NCBI RefSeq assembly: GCF_014196625.1
Contig: NZ_JACIDZ010000013.1
Coordinates: 1-64,000, forward strand
Reading direction: 5' to 3'
DNA: 64,000 nucleotides
Source: Martelella radicis
GTDB lineage: Bacteria > Pseudomonadota > Alphaproteobacteria > Rhizobiales > Rhizobiaceae
Part shown: piece after piece, positions 54,761 to 63,584 of the stretch
Position numbering within the stretch: position 1 is the first letter of the stretch
Layout: each line of letters starts with the position of its first letter
Translations under genes and position numbers: made by a program
Notes under the pieces: model-generated
The model's input: the letters and a program-made list of their open reading frames with translations, nothing else
Database searches by the model: none
What the model was told of the DNA's origin: nothing

Positions 54761-56947
54761 TTGTGCCGTAGCTCTTTGTCTGATGCTGGACTTTATCCCA
54801 TTCCGGAAGATGAGGGGGAAAGGCTCGAAGTTCTGCGTCAGTTCCAGATCATGGATACGCCTCAGGAAGAGAACTTCGATCGTTTGACGCGCCTTGCGGA
54901 ACTGCTGTTCGATGTGCCGATTGTTCTCATCTCGATTGTGGGCAAGGACCGGCAGTTCTTCAAGTCTCGTGTCGGGCTCGATGTATGCGAGACGAGCCGC
55001 GATGTTTCGTTCTGTGCGCACGCCCTTGTTCAGGACGACGTTCTTTTCATACCCGATGCGCTGAAGGATCCACGCTTTTCGACAAATCCCCTGGTCCTTG
55101 GGCATCCTTTCATCCGCTTCTACGCCGGAAAGCCTCTGATTACACTGACAGGGCATAGGCTCGGCACTATCTGCCTGATCGACAATAAACCCAGGGAGTC
55201 TTTTTCAGAAGACGATCGCAAGATCCTGTCAGATATTGCGGCGCTGGTGATGGATCGCTTCGAGTTACGGCGATTGGAATTCATGCGATCAGTCAGTCAT
55301 GAGCGCTTTGAGAGCATTGCCCGCAGCGCGCCCGACGCCATCATCTTTACTGACAGTGAAGGTAAGGTCACCTTCTGGAACAAGGCGGCCGAGACAATAT
55401 TCGGATACAAGGAGGCGGAAATTCTGCATCAATCATCCGAGATGCTTCTGCCTGAAAGCTGGCATCCAATCTTTGATGCGGAAATGGAAAGACTAAGATC
55501 TGGTGCTCCGCTGGAGTTGGCCGACCGGATCGTAGAATTGTCGGGACTGAGAAAAGATGGAACCGAATTTCCCTCAGAGTTCTCACTTTCAACATGGTAT
55601 GAAGGGGATCAGATTTGTGCTGGTGCGATTGTAAGGGATATCAGCGAGCGTCGGTACAATGAGGAACGTCTATTCCGCCTTGCCTCTCTTGACCCGCTGA
55701 CGGATCTTCCAAACCGCGGAGCCTGGAGGGCGTGCCTCCAGAAAGAGCTTAGGGGCCACAACCCTCTGACCGTTTTATTGATGGACCTCGACGGCTTCAA
55801 GGAGGTCAACGACACGCACGGGCATTCCGCCGGGGATGCCATGCTCAAAAACGTGGGCCAGCGTCTCCAGCGCGTTTGTGCCGATGCCGTGATGATTGCA
55901 CGATTGGGCGGCGATGAGTTTGTTGCGCTTCTAAGAGGTAATGACGAACATGCAGCGCTCGTGAAGGCTCGCGAAATCATCAGGACTGTATCGGAGCCTT
56001 ACGAGTTTGCCGGATTGCGGGCCGATATTGGAATAAGCATAGGAATATCGCTTGCTCCTCAACATAGCGCACGGCCTGAAGAATTGCTTGGTGCTGCCGA
56101 TCTTGCACTCTATCGCGCTAAAAAGGACGGCAAGGGTCGCTCGGAGCTGTTTGTGCCAGCGCTGCGCGAGGTCGCGGTCGCTCGGCGCGCCTTCGAAAAT
56201 GAACTGAAACGCGCTTTTTCGGAAAGGGAGTTCGAGCTTTTCTTTCAACCTCAGTTCGAAGTCGAAACGATGCGGTTAATGGGGGCTGAGGCCCTGCTGC
56301 GATGGAACCACCCAGAGCGCGGCTTGTTGTCGCCTGCTTCCTTTATCGATGTGCTTAGCAAAAAGGCGTCATCGCCCGAAATTGGCGAGTGGATATTGCG
56401 TAGTGCTCTGAGACAGACGGCGGCATGGCGAAAGCAGGTGCCGCATTTCCGCGTGGGCGTCAATCTGTTTGAAAGCCAGTTTCGACGCGGAGATCTTGTT
56501 CAGGTTGTCGAGAACGCCCTTGCGCATTTTTCGTTAAGCGCGGATGCTCTCGAGCTTGAAATCGTAGAAGATACGCTTCTTCACGACGACTCATCAACAC
56601 TCGAGATGCTGAAGGAGCTGCGCAACCTTGGCGTAGGATTGGCCTTTGATGATTATGGCACCGGCTTCGCATCCCTCAGTCTCCTGAAAAAGTTCCCTGT
56701 GAGCCGGTTGAAGATCGACCGTACATTCATCCGCGATATCGACACAAATCCCGAAGACGAAGCTATTGTCCGCGTCATTCTTCATCTGGGCAGGGTATTC
56801 GGAATGAAGGTTATTGCTGAAGGTGTTGAGACCGAAGCTCAGATGGAACGCCTAAGGAAGTTCGACTGCCCCGAAGTCCAGGGCTACCTGTTCGGTCGAC
56901 CAATGCGAGCAGCTGATTTCGAAGAAACCTACATTTTTAATGGTTGA
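54761..56947 (+). CDS. GAF-PAS-GGDEF-EAL cyclic-di-GMP protein
   Basis: The likely start is the TTG at 54761, because AAGGAGG lies five bases before it. An in-frame TTG at 54743 has no such site. The 728-residue protein has a GAF domain (~15-165), a PAS domain (~175-295), a GGDEF domain with the intact motif RLGGDEF (~385) and an EAL domain with the intact GAEALLRW (~515) and DDYGTGFASL (~635). It can therefore, in principle, both make and break cyclic-di-GMP. It has no membrane segment. The GAF sensor and the next gene's are similar. Confidence 0.93.
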   Translation: MCRSSLSDAGLYPIPEDEGERLEVLRQFQIMDTPQEENFDRLTRLAELLFDVPIVLISIVGKDRQFFKSRVGLDVCETSRDVSFCAHALVQDDVLFIPDALKDPRFSTNPLVLGHPFIRFYAGKPLITLTGHRLGTICLIDNKPRESFSEDDRKILSDIAALVMDRFELRRLEFMRSVSHERFESIARSAPDAIIFTDSEGKVTFWNKAAETIFGYKEAEILHQSSEMLLPESWHPIFDAEMERLRSGAPLELADRIVELSGLRKDGTEFPSEFSLSTWYEGDQICAGAIVRDISERRYNEERLFRLASLDPLTDLPNRGAWRACLQKELRGHNPLTVLLMDLDGFKEVNDTHGHSAGDAMLKNVGQRLQRVCADAVMIARLGGDEFVALLRGNDEHAALVKAREIIRTVSEPYEFAGLRADIGISIGISLAPQHSARPEELLGAADLALYRAKKDGKGRSELFVPALREVAVARRAFENELKRAFSEREFELFFQPQFEVETMRLMGAEALLRWNHPERGLLSPASFIDVLSKKASSPEIGEWILRSALRQTAAWRKQVPHFRVGVNLFESQFRRGDLVQVVENALAHFSLSADALELEIVEDTLLHDDSSTLEMLKELRNLGVGLAFDDYGTGFASLSLLKKFPVSRLKIDRTFIRDIDTNPEDEAIVRVILHLGRVFGMKVIAEGVETEAQMERLRKFDCPEVQGYLFGRPMRAADFEETYIFNG

Positions 56948-57149
56948 AGAATTGGCTCTAGACGCCAAGTGCATTGTTAGCGTGTGTCTAATTCGAGTCG
57001 AGATGCTAGCAGTGGCGGCTGTTACGTTTCCCGGGCTTTTTTGTATACGTCAGGCGTTGTTTCCCAAAGTGGTAGGAGGGAGCGTTCCTCAATTACGGAA
57101 CTTCAAATTGAAAGAATACAGGGTATGGGGCCTGTGCAGGAGGAGCTAA

Positions 57150-60100
57150 ATGTCAGGTGAAACAGCGTCTTGCGATGAAACCGAAAAGGCTCGCCTTGCG
57201 GCCTTGCGAAGGCTCAAGGTTATGGACACGCCGCCTGAGGTGCAGTTCGATGCGCTGGCGAGAGCAGCAAGTCGCGTGTGTGAAACACCGATGTCAGCCA
57301 TTACGCTCATCGATCAGGACCGGCAGTGGCTGAAAGCATCGATTGGGCTCTCTGGCATTGACGAGACAGAACGTAGAAATTCTTTCTGTACTTATACGAT
57401 TGAGGGAGACTCCCTGCTTGAAGTCGAAGACACGACATCTGACAGCCGCTTTTCACGCAATGCCTTCGTCGTAAGAGAGCCGGGCATTCGTTTTTACGCT
57501 GGCGCTCCTTTGAAGCTATCTGGTGGCGAGAGTGTTGGTTCGCTCTGCGTTTTCGATACAACACCCCGTCGGCTTTCGGAAGCACAGAAGGAAACCCTAA
57601 ACGATCTGGCTGAGGCGGCCTCTAGGGCGCTCGAAGCGCGCCGGGCGACGTTGCAGGAGAACCGGCTCGTTGCTTTGGCTGCCCAGACCCAGTCTATTTT
57701 GAAGCACAGCCCTGATGCAATTCTGACCGTTGATCTGGAAGACCGGATAACGCAGTGGAACCTGGCAGCGGAGCGATTGTTTGGATACAGCGCAGAGGAG
57801 GCAACGGGCGCTTCGATTGGAATAATCATTGGAGCTGAATCTGAACGGGATATCCGCTATTTGGAACTGGAGCGAGCGGGTAATGCCCCACCGGTTCGCG
57901 CCACCCGCATCCACAGAAACGGGACAAAAATTCCGGTCTTGGTCTCGATTGGACCAGTGGTTTCCGAAGAAGGCGAGATCGTCGGAGCTACCGAGATTAT
58001 TCGCGATATTTCGGACATTGTTTCCAGAGAACGCGAACTTGCCAGCGCGGAAGGGCGCGTCCGGCGGCTTTATGAGGCCACACCGGCTATGCTGTACTCC
58101 GTTGACCTGGCGGGCACCCTTCTGAGCGCCAGCGATCGATGGCTTGATATCATGGCCTACCGTCGAGAGTATGTCGTCGGTCGCAAGCTCGCCGACTTTA
58201 TGACCGAGCGCTCCGCTCGCCTGTTTCAGGCGGAACTTCTTCCATTGCTCTACAGCGAAGGGCATTTCGAGGAGGCGGAGGGGCAGATCATTACCCGTGA
58301 TGGCGTAGTATTGGACGTGATGATCTCTGCCGTACTTGAGCGCAGAGGCTCAAGCGAAACCGTCCGGTCTATCGGCATCATGGAGAATATTAGCGATCGC
58401 CGTAAGATCGAGAGGGTGTTGCGTTCGGAGAGAACAAGACTCAACCAAATCATACAAACCACGCATGCGGGGACGTGGGAATGGAATGTTGCGACCGGTG
58501 AAAACCGTGTGAATGCGATGTGGGCTACGATGCTCGGCTATACACCGGCAGAGCTGGAGCCAGTGACGATCGAGACGTTTAAGGAACTCGTTCATCCCGA
58601 TGATCGGGGGGTGCTGAATAGCTGTATTGAGGCGCATCTCAGCGGAACAGAGTCGCGCTTTGCTGCTGAAATCCGTATGCGCCACAAGGCGGGACACTGG
58701 CTTTGGGTCGCTTCGAGTGGCCAGTTGCTGACAACGCTCGAGCAGGGGCAACCCGAATGGATGTTTGGCACCCATCAGGACATCACCGAACGCAAAAACA
58801 AAGAGGAGGACTTACGTCTGAGCAAGGAGTTCCTCGACAGGATCGGACAGGTCGCCGGTGTCGGGGGGTGGGAAGTGGACCTTGTCAACAGCGCAATTCA
58901 CTGGTCCGACAAGACATGTCAGATCCACGAGGTCGAACCGGGTTTTAAGCCCGATCTGGACGTTGCTATCGACTTCTTTGCTCCTAAGTCTCAACCGGTT
59001 ATTCAGGCGGCAGTTGAACACGCCATCTCGACGGGTGAGGGCTATGATCTGGAACTGCAGCTTGTCACCGCCAAAGGTCGGCTGATCTGGGTACGGGCTG
59101 TCGGTACGGCCGAATTCGAAGATGGAAAAGCCGTCCGGCTGATCGGCTCTTTTCAGGATATCAGCGAGGCGATCAAGCGCCGCAAGGACGTGGAGGACAT
59201 AAACCAGCGCTTCGCCGTGGCATCCGAGAATGGACGCGTTGGCATATGGGACGCCGATCTTTTGACCGGGAAGACACTCTACTCCGATATCTGGCTTGCT
59301 CAAATTGGTTATGAGCGCAACGAATTGTCGGACGACGGAATGCTCTGGAAGAGCTTCATTCATCCTGATGATATTGAGCGCGTGCGAGAAGCGAATGAAG
59401 CGCACCTGCGGGGTGATGCGCCATATTTTGAGGAGGAATTTCGCTTCCGGCACAAGGATGGTCGCTGGATATGGATACTCGACCGCGGTCTGATCACCGA
59501 ACGAGACAGCGATGGGAACGCGGTTCGGATGATTGGCACCCACATCGACATCACCACGCAGAAGGAGCAGGAGGCGGAAAGGCTTCTTCTGGGAGAGCGT
59601 ATGGCGATCGCCACTGATAACGGCGGAATCGGCATATGGGAACTGGACCTTGATACGCAGGCGGCGCGTTGGGACGATTGGATGTACAGGCTCTACGGGC
59701 TTCCCGTTGATACTCCTGGTTCACTGGTTGATCTGTGGCACCGCTACACATATCCGGAAGATGCCGAGCGTGTTCAACAGGCTGTCAGGAGAGCCATTGA
59801 AAACGATGATCTTATGGATGAGGAATACCGTGTTATCTGGCCGGACGGTTCAATTCACCATTTGCATGCTTCAGCACGCCGCGTGGCGGGCGTTGACGGC
59901 GGTCCCGACAGGTTTATCGGAGCGACATGGGATGTCACTGAAGAACGACAACTGGCTCTGGATCTGGCCGAGCAGCATGAGCTCATGCACGTCACGCTTA
60001 AATCGATCGGTGACGCCGTTATCACGACGGATGCTGACGGGAATATCCGCTGGTTGAATCCGATTGCTGAAAAAATGACAGGCTGGTCAGCCGGCCAGGC

Positions 60101-61643
60101 GCTCGGACAGCCATCCCATAATGTTTTCAACATCGTTCATGAGGAAACGAGGAAGCCCGCACTTGATCCACTTCGAACCTGTCTTGAGTTGGGTGAGGTC
60201 GTAGGTCTACCAGAGGATACGCTGCTTATCTCAAGAGACGGCTATCAGTATGGAATTGAGGACTCATGTGCCCCAATTCGCAACCAAGATGGCGAGATTC
60301 TCGGAGCTGTTCTTGTTTTCCACGATGTGAGCGAACAGAGGCGGCTTTCCCGGGAGATGTCCTATCGGGCTAGCCATGATCAGCTCACAGGCCTGATCAA
60401 CCGTTCGGAGTTCGATAGGCGCATGGATTCAGCTTACGAAAATGTCAAGAATGGCGATCCCGGAGCGGCCTTGCTTTTCATTGACCTTGATCGTTTCAAG
60501 ATCATCAATGACAGCTGCGGCCATGCGGTCGGCGATCAATTGCTGGTGGATATCAGTGAGCTGATGCGAAGTGTCATTCGCGCTGGTGACTCGCTCGCTC
60601 GATTGGGTGGCGACGAGTTTGCGGCCATTATCGAAAATTGCTCCGATGAGATGGCAATCACCATCGCCGAGAAAATCTGCAAGGCAGTGGCTGGCTATTT
60701 GCTTGTTCATGACGAAAAGCATTACCGCGTGGGCGCGAGCATCGGAGTGTCAATGATCGAACATTCTTCTGCGAGCACAGCCGCGATTCTTCAGGAGGCG
60801 GATGCCGCTTGCTATGCGGCCAAGGAAGGCGGTCGGAACCGCGTCCACGTCTGGCAGCAGAATGACAAGGCCATTGAGGCAAGACTCGGCCAGACAAGTT
60901 GGGTCGCACGCATCGAGCAGGCGCTGGAGGAAGATGGTTTCGTTCTCTATGGGCAGAAAATCGTGCCCTTTGATGGCCAGCACGATGGCAAGACGCACGT
61001 GGAGCTGTTGTTGAGGATGCTGGATGAAAACGGCGGCATAATTCCTCCCAGCGCTTTCCTTCCCGCTTCTGAGCGCTTCAATCTCGCCACCCGTATCGAC
61101 CGCTGGGTGCTCGAGCATGGACTTCAATGCATGGCATCGGCGCGCGTTGGCGGCAGCAGTGTCGTGTCGGTAAATGTCTCGGGACAGTCTGTCGGCGATC
61201 GCTCGTTTCACCGTTTCGCTCTTGAGCTGCTGCACTCAACGAGCGACGAGCTTCGGCGCAGCCTTTGTCTTGAAATCACGGAAACCACGGTAATCTCAAA
61301 CATGGCTGAAGCGGTGGAGTTCATAGAGGCCGTTCGCGAACTAGGTGTCATGATCGCACTGGACGATTTTGGCGCCGGCTCAGCTTCCTTCAATTATCTC
61401 AAGAACTTCTCGGTCGATTTCCTCAAGATCGACGGCCAGTTCTCTCAGGGGCTTCTGAACCATCCAATTGATGAGGCGTCGATCCGATGCTTCATTGATA
61501 TGGCGAGGATACTCGGGATTCAAACGGTCGCAGAGTATGTTTCGGACAAAAAGATTGCCGATCGTCTGCGCGCCATGGGCGTCGATTTCGCCCAAGGGTA
61601 TTTCTATCATGTGCCCGAGCCTGTCGCGAATCTCAAGCTATGA
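57150..61643 (+). CDS. GAF-multi-PAS-GGDEF-EAL cyclic-di-GMP sensor
   Basis: The ATG at 57150 follows AGGAGGAGC. The 1497-residue cytoplasmic protein has an N-terminal GAF domain (~15-165), about seven PAS domains (~175-1055, each ending in an IMENISDR- or DITERKN-like PAC segment), a GGDEF domain with intact ARLGGDEF (~1150) and an EAL-like domain (~1245-1490). The EAL motif reads HVELLLRM, so the alanine is replaced, while DDFGAGSASFNYLKN is kept. Phosphodiesterase activity is uncertain. It follows the shorter relative by 202 bases. Confidence 0.93.
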   Translation: MSGETASCDETEKARLAALRRLKVMDTPPEVQFDALARAASRVCETPMSAITLIDQDRQWLKASIGLSGIDETERRNSFCTYTIEGDSLLEVEDTTSDSRFSRNAFVVREPGIRFYAGAPLKLSGGESVGSLCVFDTTPRRLSEAQKETLNDLAEAASRALEARRATLQENRLVALAAQTQSILKHSPDAILTVDLEDRITQWNLAAERLFGYSAEEATGASIGIIIGAESERDIRYLELERAGNAPPVRATRIHRNGTKIPVLVSIGPVVSEEGEIVGATEIIRDISDIVSRERELASAEGRVRRLYEATPAMLYSVDLAGTLLSASDRWLDIMAYRREYVVGRKLADFMTERSARLFQAELLPLLYSEGHFEEAEGQIITRDGVVLDVMISAVLERRGSSETVRSIGIMENISDRRKIERVLRSERTRLNQIIQTTHAGTWEWNVATGENRVNAMWATMLGYTPAELEPVTIETFKELVHPDDRGVLNSCIEAHLSGTESRFAAEIRMRHKAGHWLWVASSGQLLTTLEQGQPEWMFGTHQDITERKNKEEDLRLSKEFLDRIGQVAGVGGWEVDLVNSAIHWSDKTCQIHEVEPGFKPDLDVAIDFFAPKSQPVIQAAVEHAISTGEGYDLELQLVTAKGRLIWVRAVGTAEFEDGKAVRLIGSFQDISEAIKRRKDVEDINQRFAVASENGRVGIWDADLLTGKTLYSDIWLAQIGYERNELSDDGMLWKSFIHPDDIERVREANEAHLRGDAPYFEEEFRFRHKDGRWIWILDRGLITERDSDGNAVRMIGTHIDITTQKEQEAERLLLGERMAIATDNGGIGIWELDLDTQAARWDDWMYRLYGLPVDTPGSLVDLWHRYTYPEDAERVQQAVRRAIENDDLMDEEYRVIWPDGSIHHLHASARRVAGVDGGPDRFIGATWDVTEERQLALDLAEQHELMHVTLKSIGDAVITTDADGNIRWLNPIAEKMTGWSAGQALGQPSHNVFNIVHEETRKPALDPLRTCLELGEVVGLPEDTLLISRDGYQYGIEDSCAPIRNQDGEILGAVLVFHDVSEQRRLSREMSYRASHDQLTGLINRSEFDRRMDSAYENVKNGDPGAALLFIDLDRFKIINDSCGHAVGDQLLVDISELMRSVIRAGDSLARLGGDEFAAIIENCSDEMAITIAEKICKAVAGYLLVHDEKHYRVGASIGVSMIEHSSASTAAILQEADAACYAAKEGGRNRVHVWQQNDKAIEARLGQTSWVARIEQALEEDGFVLYGQKIVPFDGQHDGKTHVELLLRMLDENGGIIPPSAFLPASERFNLATRIDRWVLEHGLQCMASARVGGSSVVSVNVSGQSVGDRSFHRFALELLHSTSDELRRSLCLEITETTVISNMAEAVEFIEAVRELGVMIALDDFGAGSASFNYLKNFSVDFLKIDGQFSQGLLNHPIDEASIRCFIDMARILGIQTVAEYVSDKKIADRLRAMGVDFAQGYFYHVPEPVANLKL

Positions 61644-61657
61644 ATAGCCCCTAGATT

Positions 61658-61809
61658 TGTAGACACCTTCGTGCCTAAAGATGAGTTAGAAGGCGACTAT
61701 GAGCAAATCGAATTTCAGTGACGATTTTAAACGCGATGCCGTTCGTCAGATCACGGAGCGAGGCTATCCGGTGTCAGCAGCAGAAAATCTAAACCGAGGG
61801 TGTCTATCA
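61658..61809. mobile_element. MITE-like, internally deleted IS3-family derivative
   Basis: TGTAGACACCTTCG at 61658 and the inverse CGAGGGTGTCTATCA near 61795-61809 share 11 of 12 bases (TAGACACC-TCG), so both ends of an insertion sequence survive in 152 bases. Between them lies only the start of a transposase OrfA. It cannot move by itself but could be mobilised by a related IS3 element. Confidence 0.6.
61699..61782 (+). pseudogene. 5' remnant of an IS3-family transposase OrfA
   Basis: The first ~28 codons read NFSDDFKRDAVRQITERGYP, the start of OrfA helix-turn-helix proteins of the IS3/IS911 group. The homology then ends abruptly at VSAAENLN, where the inner part of the element has been lost. 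The start has a GAAGGCG ribosome site. Confidence 0.7.
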
Positions 61810-61850
61810 AACTCGCGGCTATTCACAATGACCGATAATGCAGATGGTTC

Positions 61851-62243
61851 TCATGGGAGGCGTCCAGTCACATATTGGGCCTCGCCCTGGGCAAAGCTCC
61901 AGTCCTCCTCGCGATTGGTAAATACGGAAATCAGGAGGTCGTTGGGATTGAGACCACATTCCTTTTCGAGGCGCTCAGCGAGAAGCCGATAGACCTCCAT
62001 TTTCTCCACATGCGTTCGCGGACTGGTGAAAAACTGGATTGAAACCATTTGGTTCGTGCGCTCAAAACCAAGCCCCGTATCAAGGAACACCATGCGTCCC
62101 GGCTTATGCTCATGGACGATTTGATAGCGGTCGGTATCAGGGACGCCGAAGGCGCCAACGACGCAGCCTTGTATGGTATCAAGAAGGCTTTGAACCTGCT
62201 TTTCCGAGCGGCCTTCGATTAAGTCAATTCGCAGCAGTGGCAT
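61851..62243 (-). CDS. Tautomerase-family protein
   Basis: The 130-residue protein begins with PLLRIDLIEGRSEKQVQSL, the catalytic N-terminal proline of the tautomerase (4-oxalocrotonate tautomerase/MIF) superfamily after loss of Met. The rest fits the longer YusQ-type group: YQIVHEHKPGRMVFLD and TNREEDWSFAQGEAQY. It may act on keto acids or aromatic ring-cleavage products. It is flanked by fragments and remnants and seems to be a single-gene import. Confidence 0.88.
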   Translation of the reverse strand: MPLLRIDLIEGRSEKQVQSLLDTIQGCVVGAFGVPDTDRYQIVHEHKPGRMVFLDTGLGFERTNQMVSIQFFTSPRTHVEKMEVYRLLAERLEKECGLNPNDLLISVFTNREEDWSFAQGEAQYVTGRLP

Positions 62244-62268
62244 TTGGGAAACTTTCCGGGAGAGATCG

Positions 62269-62415
62269 ATGAAAGACTATATGTTGATCTGCAACGCTCG
62301 ACCGCCGAACTGGTTCCCTGTCTTATTCAAAGGCTGGAAATTGGAAGAAAGCCCACTTTTCCAAAGATTGATCAGGCTGCCAATGAAACCACTTGAGCCA
62401 ACACGCGCTGCTTGA
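62269..62415 (+). CDS. Possible 48-residue small protein
   Basis: The ATG at 62269 follows CCGGGAGAGA and opens a frame of 48 codons (DYMLICNARPPNWFP; PLFQRLIRLPMKPLEP). It is divergent from the tautomerase with a 25-base gap. It is small and has no recognised family, so it may be a chance frame or a fragment. Confidence 0.25.
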   Translation: MKDYMLICNARPPNWFPVLFKGWKLEESPLFQRLIRLPMKPLEPTRAA

Positions 62416-62550
62416 AAAAAATGGATTTTCAAAGCGTTTGCGCGACGCGATAATCATCGCTCTGGCAGCAGGTGATGTCAACCGCGGGTGCCACAGTCTG
62501 AGGGAAAAGCAGATCATGACCGTTTGCGGACAAAAACCGAAAGGATCTGT

Positions 62551-62766
62551 ATGAAAGTCGGTCTCGTCGTGATCCTGTTCCTGCTGGCCACGGTCATCAG
62601 CAGCCTATTGTCGCGCGTTGTTCCCGGTCTGCCACGGCCTTTGGTGCAAATTGCGCTCGGGTCGGCCATCGGGTCGCTGTCGACATGGTACATCACACTT
62701 GATCCGCATCTATTCTTCCTGATGATCGTTCCACCGCTTCTCTTCTATGACGGCTGGCGGCTGCCG
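62551..62766 (+). pseudogene. N-terminal fragment of an NhaP-like Na+/H+ antiporter
   Basis: The frame starts at ATG 62551 with an AAAGGATC ribosome site and holds two hydrophobic segments (VGLVVILFLLATVISSLLSR; PRPLVQIALGSAIGSLSTW). It runs into FFLMIVPPLLFYDGWRLP, the hallmark of the NhaP/CPA1 N-terminus. After WRLP the family match stops. The remaining ~450 residues of an antiporter are missing, and a minus-strand gene takes over. It is therefore a truncated copy. Confidence 0.75.
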
Positions 62767-62783
62767 TTCTCACCGGAAAGCTG

Positions 62784-63584
62784 TTATTCCTTTCTACCTT
62801 GCATAGCAGACTTGGCCAATCTCACAGCACTGATCAATTTTGGCACGAACTGGACTTGCCGCGATACAGCATCCCAATCTGACATCTTTGATATGAAAGC
62901 TGCCTGTGGGTTGTCAAATACCTCATCGAGCTTGCCGTCGAAATAAACCACCTTTTGCAACCTGGTCTTTTCAGGATCTACGCGATGGTGAAACCAGGCG
63001 TGTTCTGTGTCGAATGCAACCACAAAACCGGCGTGATCGTCGGCGTAATGCGCCCACATGAGCGCATTGTCCATACGTTCAGACAAAGAAAAGCAGTGCA
63101 AATCTCGACCCATTTGTTCCAACAAATTATTTATAGTTTTGGGATTATTCGCATACGGGACAAGAAGGTTATCAACCGTAAGATTTATGAAGTCCGGCAA
63201 TATTCTCTCTAAAGGAATGCCTCCGTACTGCTGCTCCACTAACTTCTTGGCTTGTTCAGGAGAGATATAAGCTAAATTATTTTCTTTCAGCGTTTCTGAC
63301 AATCGTTGCAACACGGCTTCTTCGGAAAGCATAGGCTTCATAAAATCCGCAAGCGTCGACAGCGCCTTAGGTCCAATCAACTTGTCGAAGGTTGAACGAA
63401 CTTCAAAAGTATCGTTTGTATTCAGCAATGGGGTGAAACGCACCGTGCCATCTTCAAGAACGTTGCCGATCCGCTCAGCGGTCAGGTACTTGTAAAGGAA
63501 ACGAGGCGGAGGAGGAGAATTCTCAAAATCGTCTGGGCTTAGAACATCCATGTTTTGCACTTTCCACATCATCCAATAGCGCAT
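62784..63584 (-). CDS. DUF2971 family protein, possibly truncated at its C-terminus
   Basis: The 266-residue protein has the DUF2971 signature: FLYKYLTAERIGNVLEDGTV, RFTPLLNTNDTFEVRS and CFSLSERMDNALMWAHYADDHAGFVVAFD. DUF2971 proteins often occur in mobile and defence regions, but their activity is unknown. The usual C-terminal segment with W-x2-E-x2-W was not seen after SKMSDWDAV, and the end faces the cut NhaP fragment, so the gene may have lost its last part in the same event. It is AT-richer than the core genes. Confidence 0.72.
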   Translation of the reverse strand: MRYWMMWKVQNMDVLSPDDFENSPPPPRFLYKYLTAERIGNVLEDGTVRFTPLLNTNDTFEVRSTFDKLIGPKALSTLADFMKPMLSEEAVLQRLSETLKENNLAYISPEQAKKLVEQQYGGIPLERILPDFINLTVDNLLVPYANNPKTINNLLEQMGRDLHCFSLSERMDNALMWAHYADDHAGFVVAFDTEHAWFHHRVDPEKTRLQKVVYFDGKLDEVFDNPQAAFISKMSDWDAVSRQVQFVPKLISAVRLAKSAMQGRKE

